Positions 22,750-35,229 are shown, counted from the first letter of the stretch. The stretch is 64,000 nt of DNA from Lindgomyces ingoldianus (GCF_010093535.1 NW_022985176.1:814665-878664); one strand, 5' to 3'. A program made the numbers and translations. The notes: generated by a model from the sequence alone, not told the origin.

Positions 22750-23418
22750 ACCAATTGGCTCGCATTCGAAGAGGCCCACGGGAAGATCTCAAATACTACC
22801 GTTGGCAAATTGGCTCATTGCTGAACGTGGCTGCGACCATTCCATCAGCATGGCAGCCTGGGTCGAGATACTTAAGCTCAAATTCTAAATCATCGACGCA
22901 GTCAAATGGGGATGTACTCTGTACTAAATCCGGGTCCATTCGTATCATTTCAAGTCTCGTCTACTTTCTTACTATTCCTTTGGTTTTCCTTTTTTTACCT
23001 TTCTAAATTGCATAGCGACGGTGCGCACAGGGGCATCTCACACCATTCATTTGCATTCAGGGGTGCATGTAGGTTTGCATGAAACAAACATTCTTGATCG
23101 ATCGGATTGATATACTGGCGTTTGTCTGTGTGCGATTTTTGGGCATATACTGTTTGAAGTTACTTGCACTTTAAGCCAGTGCTTTTTGTGTGGGTATCGA
23201 GAAATGAGTGGTATACCCATACGAAGGGGACTGTTTGTTCTGTGCATAAAGTGGAGAGGAACATAGCATTCGTAGATAACAAAGAATAATTGAGATTTCA
23301 CGCATTAGTCAATGTTTAGTAATTCATATTTTCGGGAGACTGCACAGGTCTCTTCTCAGAGACAAAGAACGAGCATAAACCGCATCCGAGTTACAGGGTG
23401 TACCGTGATATACCGTCT
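22750..23418. other. Convergent 3' intergenic region
   Basis: AT-richer sequence between the ends of atg2 and the DUF899 gene, with T-runs near 22980-23000. No gene recognised. Confidence 0.5.
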
Positions 23419-24177
23419 TCAAAACTTAACGCCATCCCACTTTTCGACATACTCAAAACCCGGGTCCCAATCGCCACGTCCTTCTGGGGTAATATCTAAT
23501 ATATTCCAAACTGGAGTCAAAAGATCCATTCCACGGATCACATCCCTGTCGAAATGCGGATTAGTCTGATATAAAAATCGGACCTTTCCTTCTCCATCAT
23601 CTTCCTCATACTTGAACACACTCATTCCCGGGCCTTGAGGCATATCGTCCATCCACTCCGGAGCCTCGACTCCCATATCCTTATTGAACGAATTCCCAAA
23701 AGAAGACAAGAAACGAAGGTCGTGCCAACCCCTTTTCATCGCATATTCGCGAATCACGGGAAGTGGTGCCTTAGCGATAACGACCAGGTTGAAGCGCTGA
23801 GCCAGATGCTTGGCCACGCCGTTCAAGCCATCGACGAACATACTGCACCCCGGACACGCTTTCGTCGCGTTCTCCCCCATCATCAAGTGGTACACGACGA
23901 GGGTTTTGTGGCTGAGACTACCGGGCTTTGCAACGTCGGACAAAGTAACTTTCGTGATTGGAGAAGATGCGGCGAGGTCTTTGGGTCCTTCTTCGAAGGT
24001 ATAGGTTGGGAGAATGGGCCCAAGAGGAAGGGCTCGGCGCTGTGAGGCTACTTCCTCGATCTGGTTGCGGAGCGCGTATTCTTTCTCCAACAAGGCGCGA
24101 CGAGCAGCGATGTATTCTCCGGTGGCGCTGGCAGGCCACTTATAGAAGGCCGGGTTGGGGACTTGAATGGAAGTCAT
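23419..24177 (-). CDS. DUF899 thioredoxin-like family protein
   Basis: An intronless frame of 252 aa. It has the DUF899 pattern: an N-terminal helix (EYIAARRALLEKEYALRNQ), then a thioredoxin-like core with LVVYHLMMG and the CPGCSMFVDGL motif, where the first Cys takes the peroxiredoxin-like position. HDLRFLSSFGNSFNKDMG and VRFLYQTNPHFDRDVI follow, and the C-terminal GRGDWDPGFEYVEKWD is conserved. The biochemical activity of the family is not established; a redox role is inferred from the fold. No signal peptide is seen. Confidence 0.88.
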   Translation of the reverse strand: MTSIQVPNPAFYKWPASATGEYIAARRALLEKEYALRNQIEEVASQRRALPLGPILPTYTFEEGPKDLAASSPITKVTLSDVAKPGSLSHKTLVVYHLMMGENATKACPGCSMFVDGLNGVAKHLAQRFNLVVIAKAPLPVIREYAMKRGWHDLRFLSSFGNSFNKDMGVEAPEWMDDMPQGPGMSVFKYEEDDGEGKVRFLYQTNPHFDRDVIRGMDLLTPVWNILDITPEGRGDWDPGFEYVEKWDGVKF

Positions 24178-25005
24178 AGTGGAGGAGTATAGGGCGGCAC
24201 AATTGGTGGGACGAAGTGGGCAGTAAATGATGAAAGGTTCTTCTTGCCAATTGAAGCCCGGAGACAGTGAAACATTGAAGAAACAAGCGCTTTAACTGAG
24301 CACAGAAGTTGATTTATATTTCAAATCGTTCGTTCTCTCAACATGGATTCACGGCGATAATGGTAAGGTCAACGCCAAAACACGTGATGACGCGTAAACG
24401 TGTTTGACTCACCTGCAAATTGACGTCTCCTCGCATGTTGCTATCTCGCATTGCTCGCGTTGCAGTCTAATTGAGGATACTTGCAGGTGCCAACGGCCGT
24501 AAATGGGGTTTTTGATATGTGAAGTTGCGGGGAGAAAAGTCTTGGGGCGAACGGTAGCCTGAAATGTGTGGTACTGATTACTGATCGACGTCTGGACTCG
24601 ACTAATCATCGGGACATTCTTTAACATCTTCCACTCACCTCACTTCATAGCACGATGGAGAAGAAAGGGCGTGGAAGAGGACGATTAAGCGAATAGGTTA
24701 GTAATATGAATGGTTGGAATACGCAACTTCAAAAGACACGGCAGCTTGAAGGATTTCACTTGCATTTGGCCTAAGTACGGTGGCATGAGGGAATATGTTG
24801 AATATTGATGCTGCAAAGATTCGTCTCGTTACCAACGAATGCATAAGATGCAGCGGTTCATTACATTTCGATGTAAGATTCTGGTTAAGCGGCAAGTATT
24901 CCAATTTCTCATCATGAATATCGTCTACCCCTTAGCCGAGGTCCAAACCTATCGCCATGGGACCTATTAAATATAACCCGTACGCACCCATTTTAACTGG
25001 CAAAA
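24178..25005. other. Intergenic region between DUF899 gene and MFS transporter
   Basis: Holds the DUF899 promoter and the 3' end of the transporter gene; both genes are on the minus strand. No other gene recognised. Confidence 0.5.
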
Positions 25006-26791
25006 TCAGTATGTATATCTGAATCCTTTCTGGTGGTCCTCCTGCATACTTTGTTAACAGACATTCAACAGTTAGCTGGACAAGAAGACTTACATCGCTG
25101 TCCTCCAACTCAATCTCACCCCGGGCTGCTTTCCCGTTTTGGCGAACGAAAACAATGGTCTCGAGACCGACGATAACAATAGTGAGGAGACAGCAAGCGA
25201 TGCATGCATATAGGCCTGGGTGATACTCAGGAGCATCCTGGGCTCTGAAGATAAGGCTGCCTGCAATGCCACCAAATCCACCGAATCCTACAAGCGTAGC
25301 AGAGCAGAAGGCACGCTTCCATTGACCTATGGTCGTCAGCATGCACCGTAAGAAGGGTACTTGAAGACATTGTCCTCCGCATACCTCGGATATTATTCGC
25401 TTGATATGCCATCGTTGCCGGAACATTCGAATTTGCGCCGGCTGTTGTGAGGAAGACACCGAAATACCGGACCCCAGCGTTCTTGTGGAATCCCATGATG
25501 GGGAGACCAATCAAGCAAAGGAGCATGTTGAAGCAGATGATTGGGCCACGGATCTTGTACTTATCGCCCAGCCAGCCTGTGGCGTACATGACAATGGCTG
25601 CGAGTGCGTAGGGTGGAGCGACTTTTCTAGTTAGGATGCGGAGAAGGCAATGGGAAAGGATTCACTTACCCAAGCACTGAGAAGCTCCAACGCTGAAACC
25701 CATATTCTCTGTGAGAATGATAGGCAAGAAATAAGCGAGGGCATACGTGACGCATGTCGTATCAAAGAAGATCTGGCAACAATCAGTATTACGGGCTAAG
25801 GATATGTCAATGTACGCACCATCGCATAGCCCCAGATCTTCAGGTCAAGACCAGCACGGAAGAACTTGGCAGCAGAGAATGGCTGGACTCCGGCATCACC
25901 TCGGTCTTTGTTTACGCGGTCGATGATGAATTTTGTCTCTCGTTCATTCAGGAACTTGTATGACTTGTGTGCCTGGTCGGGGAAATCCACAAGGAACCAG
26001 TAGCAGACTATTCCCAACACACAAGTTAAGGTTCCTTCAATGATGAAAATCCATCGCCATCCACCGAGGCCTTGGAGGCCCTTCATTTGCATAAGCTGGA
26101 CCAGTCAGTATTCAATATTTGTTTCGAGGGAAGGGCAGGGGTATCATACACCGAATGCTAATATACCGGCGCACGCAGAAGCAAGGCTCCCGAGAATATA
26201 GAAGCATGAGTAGCGCTTTCCGACATCGTAGCGAGTGTACCATGTGCTTAATAAGTATACACAACTGGGGAAAAATCCGGCCTCGAGGATACCAAGAATG
26301 ACACGGAGTCCAGCAAGGTCCTTCCAATCATTGACAAACCCCATGCCAATCATCACAGCACCCCACAACAATGTGATGGTTGACAGATGGATTCGAGGAC
26401 CGAGCTTCCGGACGATTATGGTAGACGGGGGCTGAAATACCACATAGGTGGTGAAAAAGACAAGGGTTACAACAGAGTATCTGCTAACATCGCCAAAAGG
26501 AATGGCTAACTTCAGCTCTTTAGTCATACTAGCTTATCGTAAGCATGTGTAAGCACGACAGGTTCGATTGGAAGCGCACCCAGCGATCGAAGCAGAACCC
26601 AAATTCGTCCTATCCATCAAAGAAACGCAGTACAGGAAGCCCACTGTGATGACAAGACGCCGGTCGACGCGGTGAATTATTCGTTTTTGCTCTTCCAGGG
26701 TGAATTCGGACTCGATGGAGCCGTCCTTGGACACGACGGTGCCGACGTCCTCCATCATGTTCATTCCGTGCTTCTCAATGTCTTGCGCCAT
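25006..26791 (-). CDS. MFS transporter, Dal5-like anion:cation symporter family
   Basis: Seven minus-strand exons, 26791-26580, 26528-26150, 26095-25820, 25772-25670, 25621-25385, 25326-25094 and 25041-25006, give 491 aa. All six junctions close in phase. The cytosolic N-terminus ([19 protein letters not shown]) leads into twelve hydrophobic segments with family motifs: [14 protein letters not shown] after TM1, [17 protein letters not shown] in TM4, and [16 protein letters not shown] in TM6. The last exon codes [11 protein letters not shown], matching the usual FRY-type end. Dal5 relatives carry allantoate, nicotinate, pantothenate and similar organic anions; the substrate here is unknown. 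Intron 4 appears to use the second AG after its branch site. Confidence 0.88.
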
Positions 26792-29203
26792 GGCGAGATA
26801 AGTGTGGATGGACTACTAGAGAAGAGGGAGAGAAGATGAAGAGAAGATGAAGAGAAGAAAATGAGAAGGTCGGTGATCAGCATGCGATGAGAGAAAAACT
26901 GGAAAGCTTGTGCTCATCTTATACGTCCCAGCTGAACGGGACCTGCTCCATGTAGGTTGCCAAGCCCTGGTGAGATGTTGGAAGGAGCGAAGGGATTGGA
27001 AAGATACCGAGGCACGTATACCAGATTGCGACGATGGCGGAAAGAACTGTGGAGAGCGGCAGATATGCCCAAAACAACTTGAACAGAACGGCGCATGGCG
27101 ATGAACGCTTGATGGGGGTGGGTGCTTGCCACTGCTTGGCACCTGGAGTCCCCGCATTCCACTACTGAAGTCTCCACACCTCAACGAATCGTGGACCACC
27201 ACCCAAGACGACGAGAAGCGCTATCACCTTAACCGCCTTTCTTCTGTCGCCTCCCGGCGCCCGCCAGCCCGTCATCGCGAAGCCTTCGACGCAGAGGCGC
27301 ACTGCCAGGGCGAACAAGACGTCTTATCCAGGTCCTGCTCGGGCTTGCAGCACAAAGCATTTCCATGTCAAGACACTGACGGGCGTCCTTCAATGCGTAA
27401 AACTTTTGTCGCTCTGCCAATCACCCGCCACTATGGATGGCCTCCCGTCCTCTTGGAAAGCACCGAGTCTGGGCCTCAAACGCCGATGCGCGATTGTTCG
27501 CGCTTGGTCCAAAAACATCGATTTTCCCGGCACCATTGCGCACCGGGCGTGGATGCTTCCTTGTTGTGTCTCGCGAAAACGTGTCGTCGGAACGTGCACC
27601 AAATCCTATTCCATCTACCGCACTCCAGGTCCGACCACGTTGAAATCCTGCAGCAGGGGATTGCAACCCCAGATTTAGGACCTTGGCCGGATCATGTGAG
27701 CAGGGCAAAGGCAGGGTACTGATTCAGGGCACCGAGTTAACGCGCATCCTCCAATACCTCTATGATACTCAGGTCTTTGGTGCCCAAGGGGGGCATCATG
27801 GTCGTTTGAGTGTGGCTCGATGTCATCTCTCCCAATCATCCGGTTGTCAGCAGGACCTGATTACGCTGCAGGCATCGCCCTTTTCCCGGATCGTATATCT
27901 GCATTATTAGCCGCCGCACCGTCAACGTCCAGGTGCCGAATGAATCCAATCGAATGTTCGTGTGCAGGAGATATCTCTGCTTTACTGCCTCTACACGTCA
28001 TTGCAGCAATGATGAAGTCCTTCGCCTCCCCTTATTCAAGCCTCCTCGAATATCCGGGGCTAGATTTTGGATTTCACTGCATTCGCTTCGTAGCGTCAGC
28101 ATAGCCTTGTGCTCCCACACCAGTTCTCACCCGGTTTTTCATCCTCGTTTTCCGTTCGTATCAGAACTCTGATCAGACAACGCACCTCATTCCAAATACC
28201 ATCAGCTGTCTGCGTTGCAACACTCTCGATGCTTCCTTTCTCGTATGGCCTACCCAATGTGTCGGATTCATCTTGAAGGATGGGCGATCATCGAATCTAC
28301 GATTTCTCATAGTACGCCAATAAATCCCGTTCGTTTGAGTTTGGAGCCGAGGCAACATTCCCCAGCCCTATGGTCCAAGATCTGAAGTCCCTACATGACT
28401 GGAGCAATCTCTCCTTGGTGTACCAATAGGAGAGCGACACCGATATGTCGAGCCGAGGTTGCATTCCCTCCATGCATCTTCGAATGGGCACGCTCGGGAT
28501 TCTATGAGACGACAAGACCTGGAATCAGCCCACGCTGCGGTTCCTCACTGAAAGAACACCACAAATGTATATAATGCCAAGGCTGGCTTGCTCACTAGCT
28601 ATCCATGTCTGTGAATTCGTGCGCTCGATCTTTCGTCAATCGAGGGGACACAGCATGGACTTGGAAACTATCTCTGAACATGAAACTTAATATTAAGTTT
28701 CGAAGTCAAGAATCCAGGCTCCCCTATTATTGGCTATAAAAATCTAGGTACCATTAATTTTGACAATGCATTGTTGATGGTCGTTCAATCAACCAGAAGT
28801 CCACAGCATTCTAAATCGGGCTTCATTTTTGAAGCCCAAATGTCAAACATATGTCCAAACTGAGGTGTTTTACGTTTTCGAATCAGTTTAGCATCTTGCG
28901 CCGCTTTAAGTCTGAGTCGGATAGATTCACCTTATGCCTTGCCTTATAATGTCATGAATCCTACATTTTTCCAGGGCCTCACAGCGTGGATGTGGCTTTA
29001 CCTTCACTTTTAGATATTCATTGCAAGCGATTAGGCTCCCAGAGTAACCTGGAAGTGTGGCTTGCCGATCCATCTGCTGACATTCAAGTGGCTGTGCCCC
29101 AACCCAACAGCTTCAGGGGGTGAACAAGGCCACATTCACAACACATCTTCACACAACATCAAGTGCATCGCGAAATGTCCGGTATGTAAAAATCTTATGC
29201 AAT
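26792..29203. other. Gene-poor 2.4-kb stretch
   Basis: It contains the promoters of the MFS and BTB genes. The longest ORFs (for example 27126-27722, plus strand) show no family features. A minus-strand fragment at 28173-28515 has protein-like composition but stops and frame breaks. It also holds a perfect palindrome at 28682-28701. No gene can be supported. Confidence 0.45.
28682..28701. repeat. Perfect 20-bp palindrome
   Basis: GAAACTTAATATTAAGTTTC is its own reverse complement and stands in AT-rich DNA about 500 bp upstream of the BTB gene. It could form a cruciform or a symmetric protein-binding site; chance is also possible. Confidence 0.8.
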
Positions 29204-30089
29204 ATGGCCGACGAAAGTAGCAAGTTATTAAAAGATTCGCTCAAGAAGTAAGCCATTATCTTATCGAGCCGGTTTCTGTAAAGCCGGGCGTCAGACCCGA
29301 AGCAGCTGATATTGTATCAGCCTTCTCACTTCTGGGGAGTACTCTGATTTCACAATAAATTGCAAGGACAAGACATGGAGGGTTCATAAAGCAATTGTCT
29401 GCCCTCGAAGCGGGTATTTCGCTAGGGCGGTGAATTTCGGCAGAGTAAGTCACACACTCACCATTCAACACTCAGCCTTGCTCGTAGTTCCCAAGCAACA
29501 TCACGCTAATGAGAAGTAGGAGGCTAAAGATAGAATGATAGATCTCTTAGAAGACGAAACGGAGATTGTGGGCTTGATGCTCGAATACCTGTACATTGGC
29601 GACTATACGGTACCGACAACCGACAAAACTGATCTGGTCTTTCCACATACATGCAACGATTCGAATTTGCACGCATTTGTATGTAGCCATCACGCCTGTG
29701 CAACCCAACTCAGGGTTCGGGACTGGAGTTGCGGTGGCCGTGGTTGCATTCCTTCTCCCGATATTTTCCCGGCTAATCTAGTTCACCATGCTAGATTGTA
29801 CGAACTTGCCGATAAGTACCAAGTCATGGGGCTCAAGTCTCTGGTCAGAGAAAAGTTCATATTGGCGTGTCAGTCGTTCTGGAATACCTCTAAGTTTCCA
29901 ATAGCTGCAGAGATTGTATTCGCAACAACGCCCGAAGAGGATAAAGGTTTAAGGGAAGTCGTCGTAAGCACGATTTCAGACCATATGATACTCCTCAAGC
30001 AACCGGAGATGGAGTCACTGATGGTAACATATAATGGGTTGGCATATGGGCTTCTGAAGATCATGCTCGAGGCGGGTGGGTGGCAGTAA
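29204..30089 (+). CDS. BTB/POZ domain protein
   Basis: Exons are 29204-29247, 29321-29444 and 29520-30089, giving 245 aa. Splicing gives MADESSKLLKDSLK, then NLLTSGEYSDFTINCKDK, then KAIVCPRSGYFARAVNFGR|EAKDRMIDLLEDE, a classic fungal BTB fold (residues about 10-95) with VGLMLEYLYIGDY at its end. A Cys/His-rich insertion (HTCNDSNLHAF, CSHHACATQ) precedes the BACK-like helices (LYELADKYQVMGLKSLVREKF). Fungal proteins of this type may act as Cul3 adaptors or regulators, but individual functions are unknown. The start ATG was chosen because it is the nearest in-frame Met upstream of the conserved segment. Confidence 0.82.
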
Positions 30090-30175
30090 CCCTATAAGGT
30101 GAATGGTGCTCTGCACATCCAGAATATGCACTGGCATTCATTTTGCAACTCGATAGTCTTTATATGGGCCGGTGC

Positions 30176-31539
30176 TCAGAGTTTTGCATTAGTCCCCAAA
30201 GCCTTTTTCACCAATTCGACAGCTCGTTCGGCAGTGCCCCTATCACATCTATCAGTACCGGGAAAAGGTCACGCAGGGTAGTTCGTGTCTCAACTCACCA
30301 TGAAGACTGATATCCTGCTCCCGAATGTCCATAATTATGGACGACTGGAATACCATTACCCCCTTTCTCCAATTCAATTCTAGGCCCGCCTTTTCGAGAA
30401 GCTAAATTTTTTTTCATCAGCATGTTGGATTAGCAGCTTTTCGGCCATCAATTCGATAGAGCAGAGGAAAATATTGGAAGAGCGAGAAGACTTACGTCTC
30501 AATCCTACATTGTGACTGATTACCTGCAAATCCTCCACCCTCCCCAACTCCGGACAAATCTTGCAACACCTATCCATAATTTCCTTCGCAAGCTCCATAT
30601 CCACCTCTTCACTCCAATTCCCATCCTGTCTACTACCTCCCAAAATTACGCCTCCGCCTAACGGCCGTGGAAACACGTAAGTGGTCAGCGGGTCAATGCG
30701 CTTCGGGGAGCGGAAGTACATGCGGTTGATGGGAGTCTTGGGTTCGGCGACTAAGACGGTTTGGCCTCTGGTTGGGTACAGGTTCGTATCCTTCACGTCG
30801 GTGAGGGCCAAGGAGCCGAGACCAGTGGCGTTGATCAGGATGGTAGTTGTAGGGAAATCGGAGAGGAGGGATGAGAGGGAAGAGTAGGTGCGGCGGACGA
30901 GAGTGATTTTGTTGACGAGGACCTGGTCTTGGAGCCTGTTGTACTTCACCTGTTAAAATTCGATTTTTGTCCCCAGGCGGGGTTGCTCTTCGTTTAAGCA
31001 TCTCTATAAGGAGATACAAGAACGCAATAGATTTAGTTAGGCATAGAAAGATGGTAAAGAGAATCAATGACATACCACCCCAAATAAACTTGCGTATTAA
31101 TCCTAAACGTACTCGCAAACTCCAACCCAAACTTCGCTCCACTCGGCAACTCGTTCTCTTCCAACGCCCTCAACCCCACCAACTCCTCATACCAGACTTT
31201 TCCCGTTTCAGGCGTCAAAATTCCCGTATCTTCAATCAGCGCATCGAACACGCCCCACATGCCCATTCGCCCAACCCCAGCTTCAGGATGCTGTTCAGCG
31301 ATCTGGCTAAACTTATGGAATGTCACTTCGTCATATTTCTCCAGCGGCCCGTTGTCGTGCGCCATTGAAGCCCAGTTGGCCCCAGCCCACGGGGATGTAT
31401 ATTGGATGCTGCGATCGCCGGGGAAGTGTTTTGCTACGATGGTGATTTTGGAGGTTGGGTAGGTTTGGCGGAGAACGAGGGCGGTGGTTAGGCCGATGAC
31501 GCCAGCGCCAAAGACGAGGAGGTTTGGGTTTTGGGTCAT
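30176..31539 (-). CDS. D-amino acid oxidase with peroxisomal targeting signal
   Basis: Minus-strand exons are 31539-31076, 30935-30496, 30401-30299 and 30239-30176, giving 356 aa, the usual DAAO length. The N-terminal FAD-binding fold is LLVFGAGVIGLTTALVLRQ. INATGLGSLALTDV, the arginine-containing GLRPSRKGGPRIELE, and HNYGHSGAGYQSSWG near the C-terminus are family motifs. The enzyme oxidises D-amino acids to 2-oxo acids with release of ammonia and hydrogen peroxide. The protein ends in AKL, a PTS1-type tripeptide consistent with peroxisomal import. Intron 1 (140 nt) needed care: only acceptor TACAACAG at 30936 restores VYLGWLQDQVL; nearer AGs give stops. It converges with the BTB gene 87 bp away. 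Confidence 0.9.
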
Positions 31540-32839
31540 GGTGAAGGGTTTGGATTTTGGGAGTGCTGGAGGAAAAGGTCAGAAGGGCGAGATGATTGAG
31601 ATGTGGATATGTGTCGGGGTGAGGATATAGAATTGAAGCAATAGAGGGATATAGATAGATATCTAATAACTGGAGATGTGGAATGGATTTATAACTCTTG
31701 AATGTTGGGCCCTTGTCCGAACTCCGTTGGTGCTGGAAGTTCTCCGACGGAGAAGAGCCGACTAGAAACGACAATCAAGCTTGCCACTAAGCATGAACTG
31801 AGAACAAGAACTTTGAGAGAAACAAGGTCGTACGAGAATCTAAAACAACCACCCACCTATGGTGGAGAATGAAGAATGATGAGTTGTGATCAGATGATGG
31901 ATGTTGAGATAAAACCATATCGGAATTGCTGATTTGGGTTAGCGTGGAGATACAGGCGGTACAAGCGGCCTTGAAGACGCTCTTGTTTGTGGCTCATATT
32001 GGGATCTGCCACAGAATGTTCGCTGGGAGCATCTAGTCTGCTGAACATATTACTAGCAATAGGGAGGATACTAATACACTTGTCCCGTTCTATACCGCAT
32101 TGGCCTCGCATTGTGCCAACATGTAGGACAAACTGAATGACCGTTCACAGGTTGTAAATAGTAAAAGCTCACTTCAACAAGTTTCTTCCTTCTTAAACCG
32201 TCCCAGTCGTAACCACTACGCCCCTCGAGGCTCTGCTTCAGCGTTTCCTGGCCAGGGCGTGAATTGATCTCCGATACATATTATCGCTTCGTATAGAACT
32301 TGATATGAATGTCCACAAGAATTAAGAGAAAGGGCAGGTTTACAGCTAAAATGAATAGAATATTCTGCTTTCCAATTATGTGGAAAGATAAAAAGGTAGA
32401 ACCTAACATAACAATAACCTCGCATCCTCAAGGTCTCCTTAATTAGAGCAAGGAGTTCTGTAGCTCAAATAGTCCCTATTGATGTTTCGTGACTGGCACC
32501 AGCTGTGAAAGGAATAAAGATTAGGAAGCTTCTTTGCTACGGTGAACGATCCGTTCTGCAGGAAAGTTCTGGATGAATCTTTGGATGAGGCTCGTAGGCA
32601 GTGCATATGACGTAGTAATGAAGCTGATACATAGACGTGTAAAGCACGTCCGAGGGTTGACCTGCTGACTCGACGTCCTTAAGACTGCTCCTCGACATGC
32701 ACAAGCAATTCAATCTCTCTCCTCGAGACTCGCGTAGCTTATGACAGAGAGAAGACGAGAGCCTTCAAGCCTCTTCGCACTCATATTCTGACGTTTGTGC
32801 TGAGCACATTTTTATCTTGACTTGGTGATATGTGCGCTC
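31540..32839. other. Intergenic region DAAO / swd1
   Basis: 1.3 kb holding the DAAO promoter and the swd1 3' end (both minus strand). Only short unsupported ORFs were seen. Confidence 0.5.
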
Positions 32840-34516
32840 TCACCCGCCCCTTCGCCTCTTCGTTCCATTCTGCGTCGTGGCGGTGGTGCCGTTTGTCAGT
32901 GCCTTTCTAGCTTCATCGCCGCTTGCCACCAATTCATCATCGTTCATCCATTCTCGTCCAGTCCCGGGACTCTTCCTCCGGAATTGGCCTGCCCCTATAG
33001 CTACCACTTCATCTTCACTGTCGCTAGCTTCGATATCCAATAGAACGGGCATGCGGAAATCACCCGCCTCATACTCTGTTGCGGACTTCACTGGTTCGAC
33101 AGTAAGCACATCGACTTCTTCGTCCTCTTGGTCCAGCCGGCGCTTGTGGATCTCCTCCAGGGGCTGGATGTCGAACTCGTCCTCTCGCTCAATATATTCG
33201 ACGTTTTCCTCGACCTCGACAAAGTCAGGCGCTAGGGCTGACCACCGTTGGGGTTGGAGGATTGACCAGAGCCATACTCGACCGGAATCAACGCCGATGG
33301 CGGCAACGAAGGGGCGGAAAGGGTGCCACTAAGTCATAAGTTTGAGTTGACGAAGCCACATGGGGGCACAACTTACCTCAACGACAGACAATTCTTCTTT
33401 TGTGCCTTCCAGAATCTTCACCAAGCTACCTTGGCCACGTTCCCAGACGTAGATGTGGTGATTCATCCAGGTTGACGCCGTGACATATTCGCCGCTCGGG
33501 CTGAATGACACATGGTTCCAGGAGAGGCGGTTCACAAGGTCCTGGAACTTGTGTTCCACTTCGAGCTGGAGGGTGTCAAAGTCTAGCTTGGGGTCCGATA
33601 GATCAGGGAGATGGAGAGTCCTGACAATCCTGTCACTGGAGTTGATGACCACGTCTCTCCCGGAGGGGGTCAAGCGGACGAAAACGATGATGTTGTTGGT
33701 AAAGCGAGTCGAGTACTGGACCTGGCGAGTCGCAGTGCTGATGATGTTGAGCCATCCCTTGTTTGTGCCGGCGATGATGTGGTCGCCCGAGGGTGTGAAG
33801 ACAGTAACAGTTGAAGTCTGCTTGGCGTCCTGCGCAGCCTGCTTCTCCGAGGCATTTTCACGTTCGATTTGGGAGCGGCGCGGAGCAGAGGGCAGGGTAT
33901 GCTTGATGGGGACGTCGGCGGACATGTCGACGAGGACCGGCTGGTCTTCAAAAAGGGCGGCAACGAAGACCATACTGAGACACAATTAGCGCAGGGCGGG
34001 GAGAGGGCGCGAACGAGGCGTGCCTACTTGTTCTTGGGATGCAGCTCAGCGATGAAGATGGCGGTTTCGAAGCGTACGGTGCGCACGCGCGAGCCGTCCT
34101 TGAGGTCCCAGAGCACGCATTTCCAGTCCTGGCCGGCACTCAGCAGATATCGGTCGTTGGTGGACCAGCTCAGCGACTGGACCTGACGCGTGTGGCCGCG
34201 GAGCTTGCGCGCAACGCCGTTTGTTTCAATGTCGAAGATGACGGCGACGCCATCGTGCTGGAGCACATTCAGTCAGAGAGGCAGCAGAGGTTCTGTACCA
34301 ATTGGGGCTTACTCGTCCAGAGGCAAGAAGGTCGCCGCGGTGGCTGAAGCGGATTGAAGTCGAGTGGCCACTGCCTGCGCAGAGAGTGAGTCACGACGCG
34401 GCGGTCTAGCGGGGAGAGGAGGGGGCGGGAGAGGGGAGGAGCCTACGCAGTCTGCCCGTGATGACTTCAGGACAGTCCTGGGCGAGGACAAAAGGGTCCA
34501 CAAGCGACAGGTTCAT
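32840..34516 (-). CDS. swd1: COMPASS subunit Swd1 (RbBP5 homologue), WD40 protein
   Basis: Minus-strand exons are 34516-34447, 34374-34313, 34257-34028, 33974-33377 and 33328-32840, giving 482 aa. Splicing yields MNLSLVDPFVLAQDCPEVI, then STSIRFSHRGDLLASGR, then HDGVAVIFDIETNG, the conserved RbBP5/Swd1 start. WD40 repeats follow (RQVQSLSWSTNDRYLLSAGQ, ATRQVQYSTRF, VSFSPSGEYVTAS, VWERGQGSLVKILEG, WHPFRPFVAAIGVDSG). The C-terminal part is acidic (EEVDVLTVEPVKSA, LLDIEASDSEDEV), where the animal protein contacts the other core subunits. Swd1 is a core part of the Set1/COMPASS histone H3K4 methyltransferase. The gene is divergent from rpb1, sharing a 713-bp intergenic region. Confidence 0.93.
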
Positions 34517-35229
34517 GGCGGGCAGCTGCGACGGGGAAAGAGGGAGATGGAGGTCACAGGAGAAGGCGGCAGAGGTAGAGGTGAGGACAGAGGCGACACA
34601 GCATCTTCACGTCGGCGCGCAAACGGAGACAAGTCCTCAGTATGCGTGAAGCACATTCCGAAATATGCGGCCCTGTGGCTTGGCCGGTCAGAGGCAGCGG
34701 TGAAGTGGCTTTGCCAAGGCCTGAGTCAGCCGCGATCCTTTGTCGCCGCTTTGATCAATCGCCTCTTCTCCTGCCCAGCGGCTGTTTCAGACGCTCCCTC
34801 TACACCCACCCACCCCCATCTCCACGGCCGCTCTAACATCTCGTTGAGCGCGTCAACAACTCGCCCAGCTCGTCTGCGCTGCCCGTCAGGCGAAACCAAC
34901 GGCGCCGCCAGCCCTCGCCTACCGCGCGCGACCCGACCGCGAGCCCCCGACCTGTGCAGCCTTTGTCAACGGCCATCTATTCTTCGACGCCATCTCTTCG
35001 AGCTCCCCCGGCGCATCAACAGCCTCCCTCTGCGCGCCCTCTACACAATACCCGCACTCGCGACATACCTATAACGGCAAATTTGCAGAGCCTCGAGTAG
35101 CAGGAGGTGCCAGTGTCGGCGTGGCCACTGCCGCTGCCTTCGCAGCCTTCGCGCTGACGCTCATAGATAGCCGGTGATTCCTCTTTCTAACACGCTCTCT
35201 GGTCTAGTTTATTCACTGCTCCCGCAACC
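34517..35229. promoter_or_regulatory. Divergent promoter region swd1 / rpb1
   Basis: C-rich intergenic DNA between two head-to-head transcription genes. Plus-strand ORFs here are unsupported. Coregulation of the pair is possible but not shown. Confidence 0.5.

Noticed and set aside
27126..27722. 198-codon plus-strand ORF
   Set aside because: No domain, no splice-supported extension, and equally long ORFs occur in other frames over the same DNA.
30936..31075. Apparent frameshift in the D-amino acid oxidase
   Set aside because: A 140-nt intron with acceptor TACAACAG restores the family sequence exactly, so no break is needed.
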